From: an uncultured Prevotella sp.
GTDB taxonomy: Bacteria; Bacteroidota; Bacteroidia; Bacteroidales; Bacteroidaceae
Reading direction: 5' to 3'
Length of the DNA stretch: 64,000 nucleotides
Assembly: GCA_947167845.1 (NCBI GenBank)
Contig: CAMVJQ010000003.1
Location: forward strand, 28,850 to 92,849
Shown here: one piece after another, positions 48,589-57,954 of the stretch
Numbering within the stretch: position 1 is the first letter of the stretch
How the letters are laid out: each line of letters opens with the position of its first letter
Notes under the pieces: model-generated
Database searches by the model: none
What the model was told of the DNA's origin: nothing
What the model saw: only the letters and a program-made list of their open reading frames with translations
Program-made: the position numbers and the translations under genes

Positions 48589-50922
48589 ATGATTGAACTG
48601 AAAGACTATCAAAAATCGGCCGTCAGGCAACTGAAGGAGCGCATCGTGGATATGCTCAGCTGGGACGGGATGCGACAAAAGCTGGTGCTGAAGGCCCCGA
48701 CGGGCAGCGGCAAGACGGTGATGACCTCTGCCCTGCTCGACGAACTGAAGCGCGACCTGGAGATGAAGTTCATGGACTGCGCCTACATCTGGATAGCACC
48801 CAACAAACTGCACATACAGAGCTATCTGTCGTTCAGGAACTTCTTCAGCGAGACGCGTTCGCTGCGCCCCGTGATGTTCGATGAGGCTGACCCTGCCGAG
48901 GGCTTACGGCCAGGACAGGTGCTCTTCCTGAACTGGGAGAGCATCAACAAGGAGAATGCCGTGCTGATACGCGACAACGAGCAGAACCGCAACCTCTACC
49001 AGTTGACGCGACGCACCCAGCAGAAGGGCTTGCCCATCATCGTGGTGATAGACGAGGAGCACATGTTTGGCGGCAAGAACGCCAAGAAGAGTGAACTGGT
49101 GCTGCAGAATATCATGCCCAAGATAGAACTGCGCGTCTCGGCCACTCCCATCACTGGCGGCTGTCCGCTGATAGAGGTGCCTCGCCATCAGGTGATAGCC
49201 GAGGAGATGATCAAAAAAGGCATCGAGCTGAATCCCCAGTTGAAAGGCTCGAATGAACTGAAGATGGACGACCAGCTACTGGAACAGGCCCTGGAGCGGA
49301 GGAATAACCTGGCCAGAGCCTACAGGCAGTATGACATCAACCCGCTGCTGCTGATACAGTTGCCCAACGACACGAAAGACACCCTCGACACAGAGGAGAA
49401 GACGCTGGTGAAGGAGATTGAGCAATATCTGGACGTGAACAAGGACATCAACGTGAGCAACGGCAAACTGGCCGTCTGGCTGAGCGACCGCCATGAGAAC
49501 CTGCACGACATCGAGAAGAAGAACAACATGGTGGAGGTGCTGCTTTTTAAGCAAGCCATCGCGCTGGGCTGGGACTGTCCCAGGGCCTCAGTGCTGCTGA
49601 TTTACCGAGACATCAAGAGCATGACCTTCACGGCACAGACCGTGGGACGTATTCTCCGCATGCCCCAACAACAGCACTATCAGAACGAGGCGCTGAACTA
49701 TGGCTATGTATATACGAACCTCAGCGCCGACAGAGTGGAGATCGTGAAAGACGACATGAACTACATCTCTACGCTCTACGCCAAGAAGCGCGAGGATGCA
49801 CGACGTATAGAACTGAACGCCGTCTATCAGGACCGGCGAAAGACGCCACACGTGCTGATGTCGCCGTTCAAGGAGTTCTTCAAGCAGGTGGTGGCCCAGG
49901 AGTGGAACCTGCCACAGACAGAACTATGGGGGGCCGACATGGGCTGGGATGACCTTGGGAAGGATGACCCGTCGGAAGAAGAGGCAGACTACACCTTCTC
50001 GGAAAACAAGCGGAAGGCTGGCAGGCACGGCATCCGAACAGATGTCAACAAGATCATGGTGAAGATTCCCAAGGACTTGCTGATAACAGGTGAGATAGGC
50101 CGTACAGACGTTGAAGATATTGCCCGCTTTGCCCGCACTCAGGATGAGCTGCTGGTATCGTTCTACCAGTTCTGTAGGAAAAATGTAGGCGACTACGAGC
50201 CTGGACAGAGTTCGGAGATGATACGCTCGGCCATCTACGAGTTCTTCGAGGACTATCTGGGCATGCCTCAGAACGATGCCATCAAGGTGGTGCTCTACCA
50301 TCTGAACAAGCCGAAGTTCGCCGCCTATCTGGCCAAAGCAGAGGCAAGGTATGCCGAGGAATACGAGAAGCGAGAACAAGAGCGTAACCCAGAGGTGTAC
50401 GTGTCGTTCAAGTGGGAACTGCCCGACACGAGGATGTATAACTCGGAGGTGAGCCACCATTGCGCGGACATCTATCATCATGCCCTGCTGCCCTTCTTTG
50501 AGGAGAACAGGGTATCGGAGCCAGAATACAAGTTCAGCCGTATGCTGGACAAGAACAACGAGGTCATCGACTGGTGGTATAAGAATGCAGACAGTGGGCA
50601 CATGCACTTCGCTGTGGCTTATACCGATAAGGACGGCGTGCCCCGCTGCTTCTATGTGGACTACATCATCCGTCTGAAGAATGGCACCGTCTGCCTGTTT
50701 GACACCAAGTCGAAGGACAGCGACCCCAATGCGCCCAACAAGCACAATGCGCTGCTGAGGTATATCAAAAGCGAGAACGAGAAGAACCACAAGCGACTAA
50801 TGGGCGGCGTCATCATCGAGCAAAACGACAACTGGTATTACAGTCCGCTCAACATCGAGAACACCACGGACCTGACAGGATGGGATGCGCTGGACCTGGC
50901 CACGATCAATGTAGAACCATAA
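48589..50922 (+). CDS. res: type III restriction enzyme subunit (DEAD/DEAH helicase + nuclease)
   Basis: LKAPTGSGKTVMTSALLDEL, IIVVIDEEHMFGG, SATPITGG, TVGRILRMPQQ. Confidence 0.92.
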   Translation: MIELKDYQKSAVRQLKERIVDMLSWDGMRQKLVLKAPTGSGKTVMTSALLDELKRDLEMKFMDCAYIWIAPNKLHIQSYLSFRNFFSETRSLRPVMFDEADPAEGLRPGQVLFLNWESINKENAVLIRDNEQNRNLYQLTRRTQQKGLPIIVVIDEEHMFGGKNAKKSELVLQNIMPKIELRVSATPITGGCPLIEVPRHQVIAEEMIKKGIELNPQLKGSNELKMDDQLLEQALERRNNLARAYRQYDINPLLLIQLPNDTKDTLDTEEKTLVKEIEQYLDVNKDINVSNGKLAVWLSDRHENLHDIEKKNNMVEVLLFKQAIALGWDCPRASVLLIYRDIKSMTFTAQTVGRILRMPQQQHYQNEALNYGYVYTNLSADRVEIVKDDMNYISTLYAKKREDARRIELNAVYQDRRKTPHVLMSPFKEFFKQVVAQEWNLPQTELWGADMGWDDLGKDDPSEEEADYTFSENKRKAGRHGIRTDVNKIMVKIPKDLLITGEIGRTDVEDIARFARTQDELLVSFYQFCRKNVGDYEPGQSSEMIRSAIYEFFEDYLGMPQNDAIKVVLYHLNKPKFAAYLAKAEARYAEEYEKREQERNPEVYVSFKWELPDTRMYNSEVSHHCADIYHHALLPFFEENRVSEPEYKFSRMLDKNNEVIDWWYKNADSGHMHFAVAYTDKDGVPRCFYVDYIIRLKNGTVCLFDTKSKDSDPNAPNKHNALLRYIKSENEKNHKRLMGGVIIEQNDNWYYSPLNIENTTDLTGWDALDLATINVEP

Positions 50923-50934
50923 AATCATGAAGAT

Positions 50935-51150
50935 ATGAAGAAGGGACTCGACAGGGCTTTTCTGGAATATGGCATCAGAAAGCCTGATTTGGAAGTAATA
51001 ACAGAACTCTGCGAAAAGCATGAGTTGAATGCCGACTGGGTGAAGGACAGTCTCCTCAGTCAGTACCATAAGGAGAAAGTGGACAGAATCGAGATGGACG
51101 ACGCTACCACTGAGAGCGTCATCAACAAGGCATTACAAACTGTAAGATAA
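50935..51150 (+). CDS. 71-aa small protein downstream of res, possibly DNA-modification-system associated
   Basis: ORF 12 nt after res, followed by DndD-like and DptH-like fragments. Confidence 0.5.
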   Translation: MKKGLDRAFLEYGIRKPDLEVITELCEKHELNADWVKDSLLSQYHKEKVDRIEMDDATTESVINKALQTVR

Positions 51151-51167
51151 GATAGGAGAGGCAAGAT

Positions 51168-51602
51168 ATGCAGATACAAAAGATTAAAGCGACCAACTTC
51201 AAGACCTATCTGAGTCTGGATCTGGACTTGCAGGTTGAAGACGAGTGCCCCATTATATTAATAGGTGGACTGAACGGTGGAGGTAAGACTACGCTTTTCG
51301 AGGCCATCTATGGTGCCCTTTATGGTTTGAACATCAAAAACAAGAGGCATTTTGAAGAACTGCTGAACAACGGTGCCTTTGGCAAGACAGAGCCAAAGAT
51401 AGAGTTGGAACTGGTGTTTACAGGTCAGGTGCTGCATCAGACTCAGAAGTATATCCTCCGAAGAACCTATATACTGAACAAAGCCGAGAAGCCGGTCGAG
51501 TCAGTCTATCTGAACATGAATGGCAGCGTGTTTACATACGGAACAGCCACTCCCGCAGCACAGAGAGCGAAATGCCAAATCCCGATAAGGACGACAGCGT
51601 AA
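51168..51602 (+). pseudogene. N-terminal fragment of a DndD-like AAA/SMC ATPase
   Basis: QIQKIKATNFKTYLSLDLDLQVEDECPIILIGGLNGGGKTTLFEAIYGALYG (Walker A) then abrupt end after about 130 aa. Confidence 0.6.
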
Positions 51603-52180
51603 CATCTGTTCTGAAGCAACTCGACAGAGCGCACCTCTTTGCAGAAGAAGACAGAGTGGATTTAGTGAAAGACTCGTTTATCGTCAAGATGGACTCGTAC
51701 CCTAAAGACGGACCTGTAGCCAAAGCAATTGTCTATTTTGTCATTTCCAAACTTAACAATATTTACGAGAAACTGGAGAAACAGGCTGTCAGCGAAGACT
51801 ATGTAGAGATCCGCCACTTCACCATCATTGATGAGGCCCACTATATGTTAAGTTTCGACAACCGGCCTCTTAGGAATCTGATTGCCGTAGGACGGAATAA
51901 GGGACTGAGCATCATCCTGGCAACACAGAACATGGATGACTTCAAGAGCAAGTCTTTCGATTTCTATGCTAATGCACAATATCCTCTGATCATGAAACAG
52001 CAAAGCATCTCCGATGGTGTGCTGAAGGATATCTTTGGCGTATCAGGAAAGGAGTTCCTTGACCTGAAAGCGGCCATTTCCGGACTACAGAAAGGAGAAC
52101 TTGTCATCAAAGACAATACGGCAGACATCCTTGGCATAGGCAAGAAATGGAAGAAGATTAAGGTTTCACATCTAATCTAA
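51572..52180 (+). pseudogene. C-terminal fragment of a DptH-like (HerA/FtsK-type) ATPase
   Basis: VEIRHFTIIDEAHYMLSFDNRPLRNLIAVGRNKGLSIILATQNMDDF (Walker B/sensor region) with no Walker A upstream; different frame from the DndD-like fragment. Confidence 0.6.
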
Positions 52181-52355
52181 CTATAGTTTCAGAGGTTCGG
52201 CATATGACAAGCAAAATGCCCTACAAAAGTCGGTGATAACTGGGTACAAGATATTGAACGCCCTATTTCCTGAACTTGAATGAAAAAGAAAAAATGGGTT
52301 TTCTTTTTCATTTCTCTCACTTATTTCGTAACTTTGCAGCAAATTGCAAAGGCTT

Positions 52356-53597
52356 ATGAAGATATTACATACCAGTGACTGGCATCTCGGCCACACATTA
52401 TATAATTACGACAGGACGGAAGAGCAGCGGGCGATGCTCCTGCAGATGGTGAACATCGTGGAGGAGCAGAAGCCTGACGTGTTCCTCCTGTGCGGCGATG
52501 TGTATCATACGCCACAGCCATCGGCTGCCGTGCAGACCATGCTGGCCGATGGACTCGTGCGGATCCACGAGGCCTGTCCGGAGATGACAATCGTGATGAC
52601 GGCCGGCAATCACGACAGCGGTACGAAGCACGAGATATTCCAGACGCCCTGGAAAGCCCTGAAGGTGTATGCCATCGGCCAACTGGAGAAGGACCATTCG
52701 GATGAACACATCATCGAGGTGGCGGGAAAGGGCTATATCGTCGCTGTCCCGTATGCTAATGAGCGGAATATCCCTGAGGGCTTCTTCCAGCAGTTGCTGG
52801 ACAGGGTGGCAGAGAGGAATGTGGAAAACCTACCAGTAGTGATGACTGCCCATACAACAGTAAAAGGCTGCGACTTCAGGGGGCATGACCACGCGACGGA
52901 GTTAACCGTAGGCGGTATCGACTCGCTGGAACTGGCGAACATGGGCGAGGGCTACGACTATCTGGCGCTCGGGCACATCCACCATGGGCAGTTTGTGCAT
53001 AGCGGCAGGCACAAGGCTGCGATTGAGCGAGAGCAGGGCGATGCATGCATCGGCTGTGCTGAGCGTGAGCAGGCTCGACTGAAGGTCAATGTGAGATACA
53101 GCGGCACGCCACTGCCTGTGAGTTTCGACGAGAACTTCACCCACTCGGTGAGCATCGTGGAGATAGGTAGGCATGGAGAGACACCTGCGGTCAAGGAGAT
53201 CGAGATCCAGAATCCGCATCCCTTGGTGACGCTGCCTACAAATGGATTTACTACATGGGAAGAGGCAAAGACGCTGTTGGGCAAATTCCCTGACGATATT
53301 CCTGCATACATCCGTCTGAACGTGGAGATAGACGACTTCCTGCCCGTAGAGGCCAATGCCGAAGCCGCCAGTCTGACGGATGGGAAGCAGTGTCGCTTCT
53401 GCTGTATCAATGCCAAGCGCAAGGCTGTCGGACAGGAAGATGTCAAGGTGTTGACGGTACAAGAATTCCAAGAGGAGAAGCCCATCGAGATTGCCAGGCG
53501 CTATGCAGAATACGAGGGCATCAGTTTCGACGAGGAGATGCAAGTGATGTTTAACGAGGTTATGGATATGGTGGCCGAAGAATCGCGCACGGATTAA
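52356..53597 (+). CDS. sbcD: SbcD-type DNA repair exonuclease subunit (metallophosphoesterase)
   Basis: MKILHTSDWHLGHTLYNYDRTEEQ, LCGDVYHTPQPS, TAGNHDSG, YLALGHIHHGQ; start set at ATG 52356. Confidence 0.88.
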   Translation: MKILHTSDWHLGHTLYNYDRTEEQRAMLLQMVNIVEEQKPDVFLLCGDVYHTPQPSAAVQTMLADGLVRIHEACPEMTIVMTAGNHDSGTKHEIFQTPWKALKVYAIGQLEKDHSDEHIIEVAGKGYIVAVPYANERNIPEGFFQQLLDRVAERNVENLPVVMTAHTTVKGCDFRGHDHATELTVGGIDSLELANMGEGYDYLALGHIHHGQFVHSGRHKAAIEREQGDACIGCAEREQARLKVNVRYSGTPLPVSFDENFTHSVSIVEIGRHGETPAVKEIEIQNPHPLVTLPTNGFTTWEEAKTLLGKFPDDIPAYIRLNVEIDDFLPVEANAEAASLTDGKQCRFCCINAKRKAVGQEDVKVLTVQEFQEEKPIEIARRYAEYEGISFDEEMQVMFNEVMDMVAEESRTD

Positions 53598-53780
53598 ATA
53601 AGGAGGCAGACATTATGAAAAATATCGTAATAGTCTTTATTTTAGAGAGTTACCCACATTTAGTGTATAAGTGTATATAGATTGTATCTGAAAATTCAAA
53701 AAGAATATACGATTCGCATAGTCCTTTGCCCAGAAATAGACCGCCGGCATCAGCTCCTCGTTCTCCTCAGGATTAACGTT

Positions 53781-54014
53781 CTATTCCCGATGCGACACTA
53801 TCTGCCCATATTTCAACTCATGCTTCAGATACTCGTAACAATAGGCAGGACTCTGATAGTAAAGACCTGTTTCTAAATCCACCAACTTTTCGTACACTTC
53901 TGAGTTATAGACAATATCCAAAGCCTCTAAGATAGACACTCCACTTTCTTCTATAAGATATCTTGCAATATCGTCTATCATACTCTCAACAAGGAATTTC
54001 TGCTCTATACTCAT
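53781..54014 (-). CDS. small DUF3791-like protein
   Basis: 77-aa ORF, ATGA overlap with the upstream fragment. Confidence 0.45.
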   Translation of the reverse strand: MSIEQKFLVESMIDDIARYLIEESGVSILEALDIVYNSEVYEKLVDLETGLYYQSPAYCYEYLKHELKYGQIVSHRE

Positions 54015-54154
54015 AGTCTTTTCAATTTTGCCATATCCTCAGCTTGCGACCTGATATCAGTTGCATAGAAACCTTTGCCAAAATCCTTGTAGGGTTTGCT
54101 CAAGGACAGATTGATTCTGTCAATAGCAATGTTAGATCCATGATATAGTATCAT
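54011..54154 (-). pseudogene. N-terminal fragment of a DUF3990-like protein
   Basis: My translation: MILYHGSNIAIDRINLSLSKPYKDFGKGFYATDIRSQAEDMAKLKRL, then stop at the ATGA overlap. Confidence 0.55.
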
Positions 54155-54375
54155 ACCAGCCCTCCCCCATTACGCCGACAAACTACAGCCATATCTTCCA
54201 CAGCATCGTCCAGGGACAAGGTATGCTCTGCGGCATAGCATTCATCAATGAACGCCAGCCCGCCAAATCGTTTAAGATATGAATAGGCTTGCTTGGGCTG
54301 CAGGTCGAAATGCTCTGCGAAAACCGCAATACAATTAATTATATATGTGAGCTTGGCTCTTAGATCTTTACCCAT
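54151..54375 (-). CDS. DUF3791-like small protein
   Basis: MGKDLRAKLTYIINCIAVFAEHFDLQPKQAYSYLKRFGGLAFIDECYAAEHTLSLDDAVEDM; overlaps the next gene start. Confidence 0.6.
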   Translation of the reverse strand: MGKDLRAKLTYIINCIAVFAEHFDLQPKQAYSYLKRFGGLAFIDECYAAEHTLSLDDAVEDMAVVCRRNGGGLV

Positions 54376-54614
54376 ACTATAGATTTTTGCGCAAAAATAG
54401 CAATTATCTATGAAACTTCCAAATAATTTGAGGGAAATCTGACACAAAGGCGGGAAACACATAGTCTTTCATCCTCAATCATACCCCATAATACCTATAC
54501 ACGATTTCCTCATTCCGGGGCGGAACTCGCCTACCCGTAGCCTTTCCTATATACTCCATCCGCTCCATCAGGTTCGCAAACGGACCCATGTCGATATACC
54601 CTTTCACATAGACC

Positions 54615-55361
54615 TCATATTTTGGTACCTGATAACGACGAGTACGGCTCCTCCCACGGCCAGATACAGCCCTGAATACGCTCATTGCCAAACACGGGGT
54701 ATTCCTCCGAGGGCCATTCCTCCATCCTGCAGGTAGAGGGGAGGTGCAAGTCCTCGAACACACAATGATGGAAAGCCAGACGGTCTATCTTCTCCACCCC
54801 CTCGGGAATCCAATACTCTTTCACCTTGGGCGCAGCCTTCAAGAGCCGCTTGCGGTCCTGACTGTACACGAATCCATATTCATCAACATACCCCTCTGCA
54901 ATCTCCTTCTCCAGTTGTTCACTTCTCGTGCTGTCATACGACCAGTTCCACAGATGTACCTTAAACTGATGGTCGCATTGTTTCAAGGCATTGTCTATTT
55001 CAAAGTCATCCACCATATAAGGCACATCCAGTTCTTCCATCGTTTTACATTCCTTGAAGGCATGATCCGCTATCCGATAGACATCCTCAGGAATCCGATA
55101 ATACGCCACATTAGGCGCCTTCACTAACATCCGTCCGTTCTCTATCTTCGCCAGCACAGCCCCAGTCTCATCCGTCTCAATATCGTATGCTGACCGCCGC
55201 ACTACCACATAATCCTCAACGAACTTCCCGTCGAGAATGTCAGAGAGCCACATCCGCTCCACCTCCTCCCCTTCTTCAATGCCCACGCTGTCGAACGCCA
55301 CAGGCATCCTGTCCTTGAGCATCTGCCCATAGTTCAGACTATACTTTCTATCGCTGTTCAT
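54615..55361 (-). CDS. leucine-rich-repeat-like (BspA/LRR_5-type) protein, possibly frameshifted at the 3' end
   Basis: APNVAYYRIPEDVYRIADHAFKECKTMEELDVPYMV, APKVKEYWIPEGVEKIDRLAFHHCVFEDLHLPS repeats. Confidence 0.65.
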   Translation of the reverse strand: MNSDRKYSLNYGQMLKDRMPVAFDSVGIEEGEEVERMWLSDILDGKFVEDYVVVRRSAYDIETDETGAVLAKIENGRMLVKAPNVAYYRIPEDVYRIADHAFKECKTMEELDVPYMVDDFEIDNALKQCDHQFKVHLWNWSYDSTRSEQLEKEIAEGYVDEYGFVYSQDRKRLLKAAPKVKEYWIPEGVEKIDRLAFHHCVFEDLHLPSTCRMEEWPSEEYPVFGNERIQGCIWPWEEPYSSLSGTKI

Positions 55362-55407
55362 AGTTTCTATACACAATTTCCTTTCCGAATTTGACTGTCG
55401 ATACTGG

Positions 55408-56763
55408 TTATTCTTTTAGGCAGCCAATTGGTACGACCATCACACCATCTTTTCTCATATACGCATATTGTCCGACAGCCGTTAATACCATCTTAAAAGA
55501 TGGATTCTTCATCTTTGTCGTATCTATCTTTTTTTCCAATGCGTTAAGATTTGCTGCACCTTCTTCAATACGTGTATCACCACCGAGTTTAATCTCTATC
55601 AAGCCATAATTACCATTTCTCAGATGAACGACTGCATCACATTCCAGTCCGTTCTTATCCCTATAATGGAACACTTCACCGTCATTAGCCTCGGCATATA
55701 CACGCAAGTCACGTACACAGAGAGTCTCAAAGAACAACCCCATTGTTTCCAAATCATTAAGCAGATCGTTAGGGCCGAGACCCAATGCGGCTATGGCTAA
55801 AGATGGATCTACGAAGTATCTTGTATCACTCGTCCTAATAGCCGTCTTAGAACGCAAATTTGGATTCCAGGCTTTCATGTCTTCAATAACAAAGATCTTT
55901 TTTAAAGCCTTTATATAGGATATTACTGTTTCATCGCTCATGCTTTCAGGCTCATTTGTCTTCATATCCTCAACTATGGTTGGAATACCTGCCATAGCCC
56001 CCTGCAACCTTGCATAGGAACGTAAAAGCCTTTTAGCCCTATATTCGTCTCTCTCTACGCCGTCAACCCTTGAAATATCAGAGCGTGTTATAGCTTCGAA
56101 ATACTCCGTCACTTGCCTCAATGCGGCTTTTTTAGTCTTTTTGTTCAATGACATTGGCCATCCCCCTCGGCAGATTGCAAATGCGACATCCTCCATCATT
56201 AGCGAACTTTCTCCATCTATCTTATCAGGATGAGAGAAAAGTTCACTGAGGCTGACATCTCCAGATGATTCCTCCGATTCCCAAAGGGTCATAGGGCGCA
56301 TTGTGAGAAATGCAAATCGGCCAGCACCACTATGCTTTATCTTAGAGTCATCAGCAGGAACCGCAGACCCCGTCAACATAAATAGTCCATCACCCCTCCT
56401 ATGGTCTGTCTCAAAACGGACTGCATCCCAAATTTGAGGTGCAATCTGCCATTCGTCAATAAGTCGAGGATTATCACCTTGCAACAGGCGCTTAATATTT
56501 GTTTCTGCCAATTGCAAGTTCTGCCGCATGTTAACTGGGTCATCCATATATAGAATGCTGTTGGCTTGTTGTTCTGCAGTAGTTGTTTTGCCACATGCTT
56601 TCGGCCCCTCAATCAGCACGGCTCCCATAGCATCCAGTTTATCTGCTAATAAGGCATCTGCAATTCTTTTCTTATATTCTGTATTGTCTGCCATATTATG
56701 ATTTTTTGATTGATGGTGCAAAGATACAAAAAACCATTGGAAAACAAAATATTTTCTAACCAA
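55408..56763 (-). CDS. AAA ATPase with DUF4143 domain
   Basis: AVLIEGPKACGKTTTAEQQAN, RLIDEWQIAPQIWDAVRFETD, GLFMLTGSAVP, DKNGLECDAVVHLRNGNYGLIEIKLGG. Confidence 0.92.
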   Translation of the reverse strand: MVRKYFVFQWFFVSLHHQSKNHNMADNTEYKKRIADALLADKLDAMGAVLIEGPKACGKTTTAEQQANSILYMDDPVNMRQNLQLAETNIKRLLQGDNPRLIDEWQIAPQIWDAVRFETDHRRGDGLFMLTGSAVPADDSKIKHSGAGRFAFLTMRPMTLWESEESSGDVSLSELFSHPDKIDGESSLMMEDVAFAICRGGWPMSLNKKTKKAALRQVTEYFEAITRSDISRVDGVERDEYRAKRLLRSYARLQGAMAGIPTIVEDMKTNEPESMSDETVISYIKALKKIFVIEDMKAWNPNLRSKTAIRTSDTRYFVDPSLAIAALGLGPNDLLNDLETMGLFFETLCVRDLRVYAEANDGEVFHYRDKNGLECDAVVHLRNGNYGLIEIKLGGDTRIEEGAANLNALEKKIDTTKMKNPSFKMVLTAVGQYAYMRKDGVMVVPIGCLKE

Positions 56764-56764
56764 A

Positions 56765-56833
56765 TTTGGTTATTTGGCCTAATTCTGTTTGGTTATTTGG
56801 CCCAATCCTGTTTGGTTGTTTGGCTAAATTATC
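56765..56833. repeat. three tandem 23-bp repeats directly upstream of the DUF4143 ATPase gene
   Basis: TTTGGTTATTTGGCCTAATTCTG / TTTGGTTATTTGGCCCAATCCTG / TTTGGTTGTTTGGCTAAATTATC. Confidence 0.9.
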
Positions 56834-56856
56834 CAACCACAATCTTTCATCCTCAG

Positions 56857-57375
56857 TCATAACCTATAATACCTATACACGATTTCCCTACCTATATACT
56901 CCACCCGCTCCATCAGGTTCGCAAACGGCCCCATCTCCAGTTGGCCTTTCACATATACCTCATACTCACGCTGAGCCTCATCCTCCCAAGTGACGGGCAT
57001 CCTTGTCATTCCCACGCTCCTGTAGAAATTGAGATTGTTCCTCTGCCGACTCAGCCCCTCAGGCACCCTTGTCATCAGCACAACAGGCTCACCGAAATCC
57101 CTGAATGCAATTTCCAGTTTCGATCGCTCCATCTCGCGATTCTCCCTTTCAGAGAAATCCGTCAGCAGGAAGATCGTCCCCGCCTCGAACTCCTCCCAAC
57201 GATCCTTACCAGAGAGATGAAGCACAGCAGCGTAAGGCATGAGACACCCACCCTCTGGGTCAATATACCTATCCGGATTGATCATCCAAAACTCAGGCGC
57301 ATCCATCCCCTGCTCCCTGCAGAACGCCTTCAGCGCGTCCAGCCTGTCAATCAAAGAACTATGCTTGTTGCCCAT
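56857..57375 (-). CDS. uncharacterised protein sharing a C-terminal tail with the LRR locus
   Basis: Start MGNKHSSLIDRLDALKAF at 57375 overlaps the preceding gene; C-terminus YEVYVKGQLEMGPFANLMERVEYIGREIVYRYYRL. Confidence 0.6.
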   Translation of the reverse strand: MGNKHSSLIDRLDALKAFCREQGMDAPEFWMINPDRYIDPEGGCLMPYAAVLHLSGKDRWEEFEAGTIFLLTDFSERENREMERSKLEIAFRDFGEPVVLMTRVPEGLSRQRNNLNFYRSVGMTRMPVTWEDEAQREYEVYVKGQLEMGPFANLMERVEYIGREIVYRYYRL

Positions 57376-57517
57376 ACAAATAGAGGAGATAGCCAATCAG
57401 GAACAATACGCCAATGCCTAAGATAGCGCCGACAAGCCTGCCAAGCAAGAACTCAAGATACTCCCCAAGAGAGTTGAACTCGAAAAAGAAACCATGAAAT
57501 TCTTTGAAAAACCTCAT
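57359..57517 (-). CDS. small single-TM protein
   Basis: MRFFKEFHGFFFEFNSLGEYLEFLLGRLVGAILGIGVLFLIGYLLYLYGQQA, one hydrophobic segment; overlaps its neighbours. Confidence 0.5.
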   Translation of the reverse strand: MRFFKEFHGFFFEFNSLGEYLEFLLGRLVGAILGIGVLFLIGYLLYLYGQQA

Positions 57518-57954
57518 TACATATACAGTTTTTTGACGAACCAATACGAAATCGTCGGTGTGCCTTCTCTTCTTTTATATTGCGAAATGTCCAATGTCTT
57601 CGTGATGTTCAGACCATAGGTCTGATTAAGCCGCTTAGCCATCTTCTTAAACTCCCGCCCATGACTTAGGCTCTTGTCTATTCCGAAGTATGCCAGATAG
57701 TAATGAATCATCTCATGCACGAGTATATCTTCAAACTGCTTTGGGGTGAAGTCATAATAGTCCGTCATCGATATACTGAAATTATACAATTTCTTGCTAA
57801 ACCACCCTTGCTCATAGTCACAATGGAAATAGCCACAAGTGCGGAATGAGTGTAGCAAGTCAAACAATGGAATGGGCAACTTACCTTCAAAGTATCTCTC
57901 ATTACACAGACAGAAGGCATCAAGCATATTGTCGTGATTTGCAACCATAGGCAA
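57517..57954 (-). CDS. SprT-like zinc metalloprotease-domain protein
   Basis: VHEMIHYYLAYFGIDKSLSHGREFKKMAKRLNQTYGLNI (HExxH-type motif). Confidence 0.75.
   Translation of the reverse strand: MPMVANHDNMLDAFCLCNERYFEGKLPIPLFDLLHSFRTCGYFHCDYEQGWFSKKLYNFSISMTDYYDFTPKQFEDILVHEMIHYYLAYFGIDKSLSHGREFKKMAKRLNQTYGLNITKTLDISQYKRREGTPTISYWFVKKLYM

Noticed and set aside
51168-52180. Reading 51168-52180 as one intact ATPase with a sequencing frameshift
   Set aside because: The two parts look like different families (SMC-like DndD N-terminus and HerA/FtsK-like DptH C-terminus), and the expected coiled-coil/middle domains are missing; not excluded without a search
56765-56833. Possible CRISPR array or small ORF (VIWPNSVWLFGPILFG)
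   Set aside because: Three contiguous 23-bp repeats without spacers; the ORF reading is a by-product of the repeat
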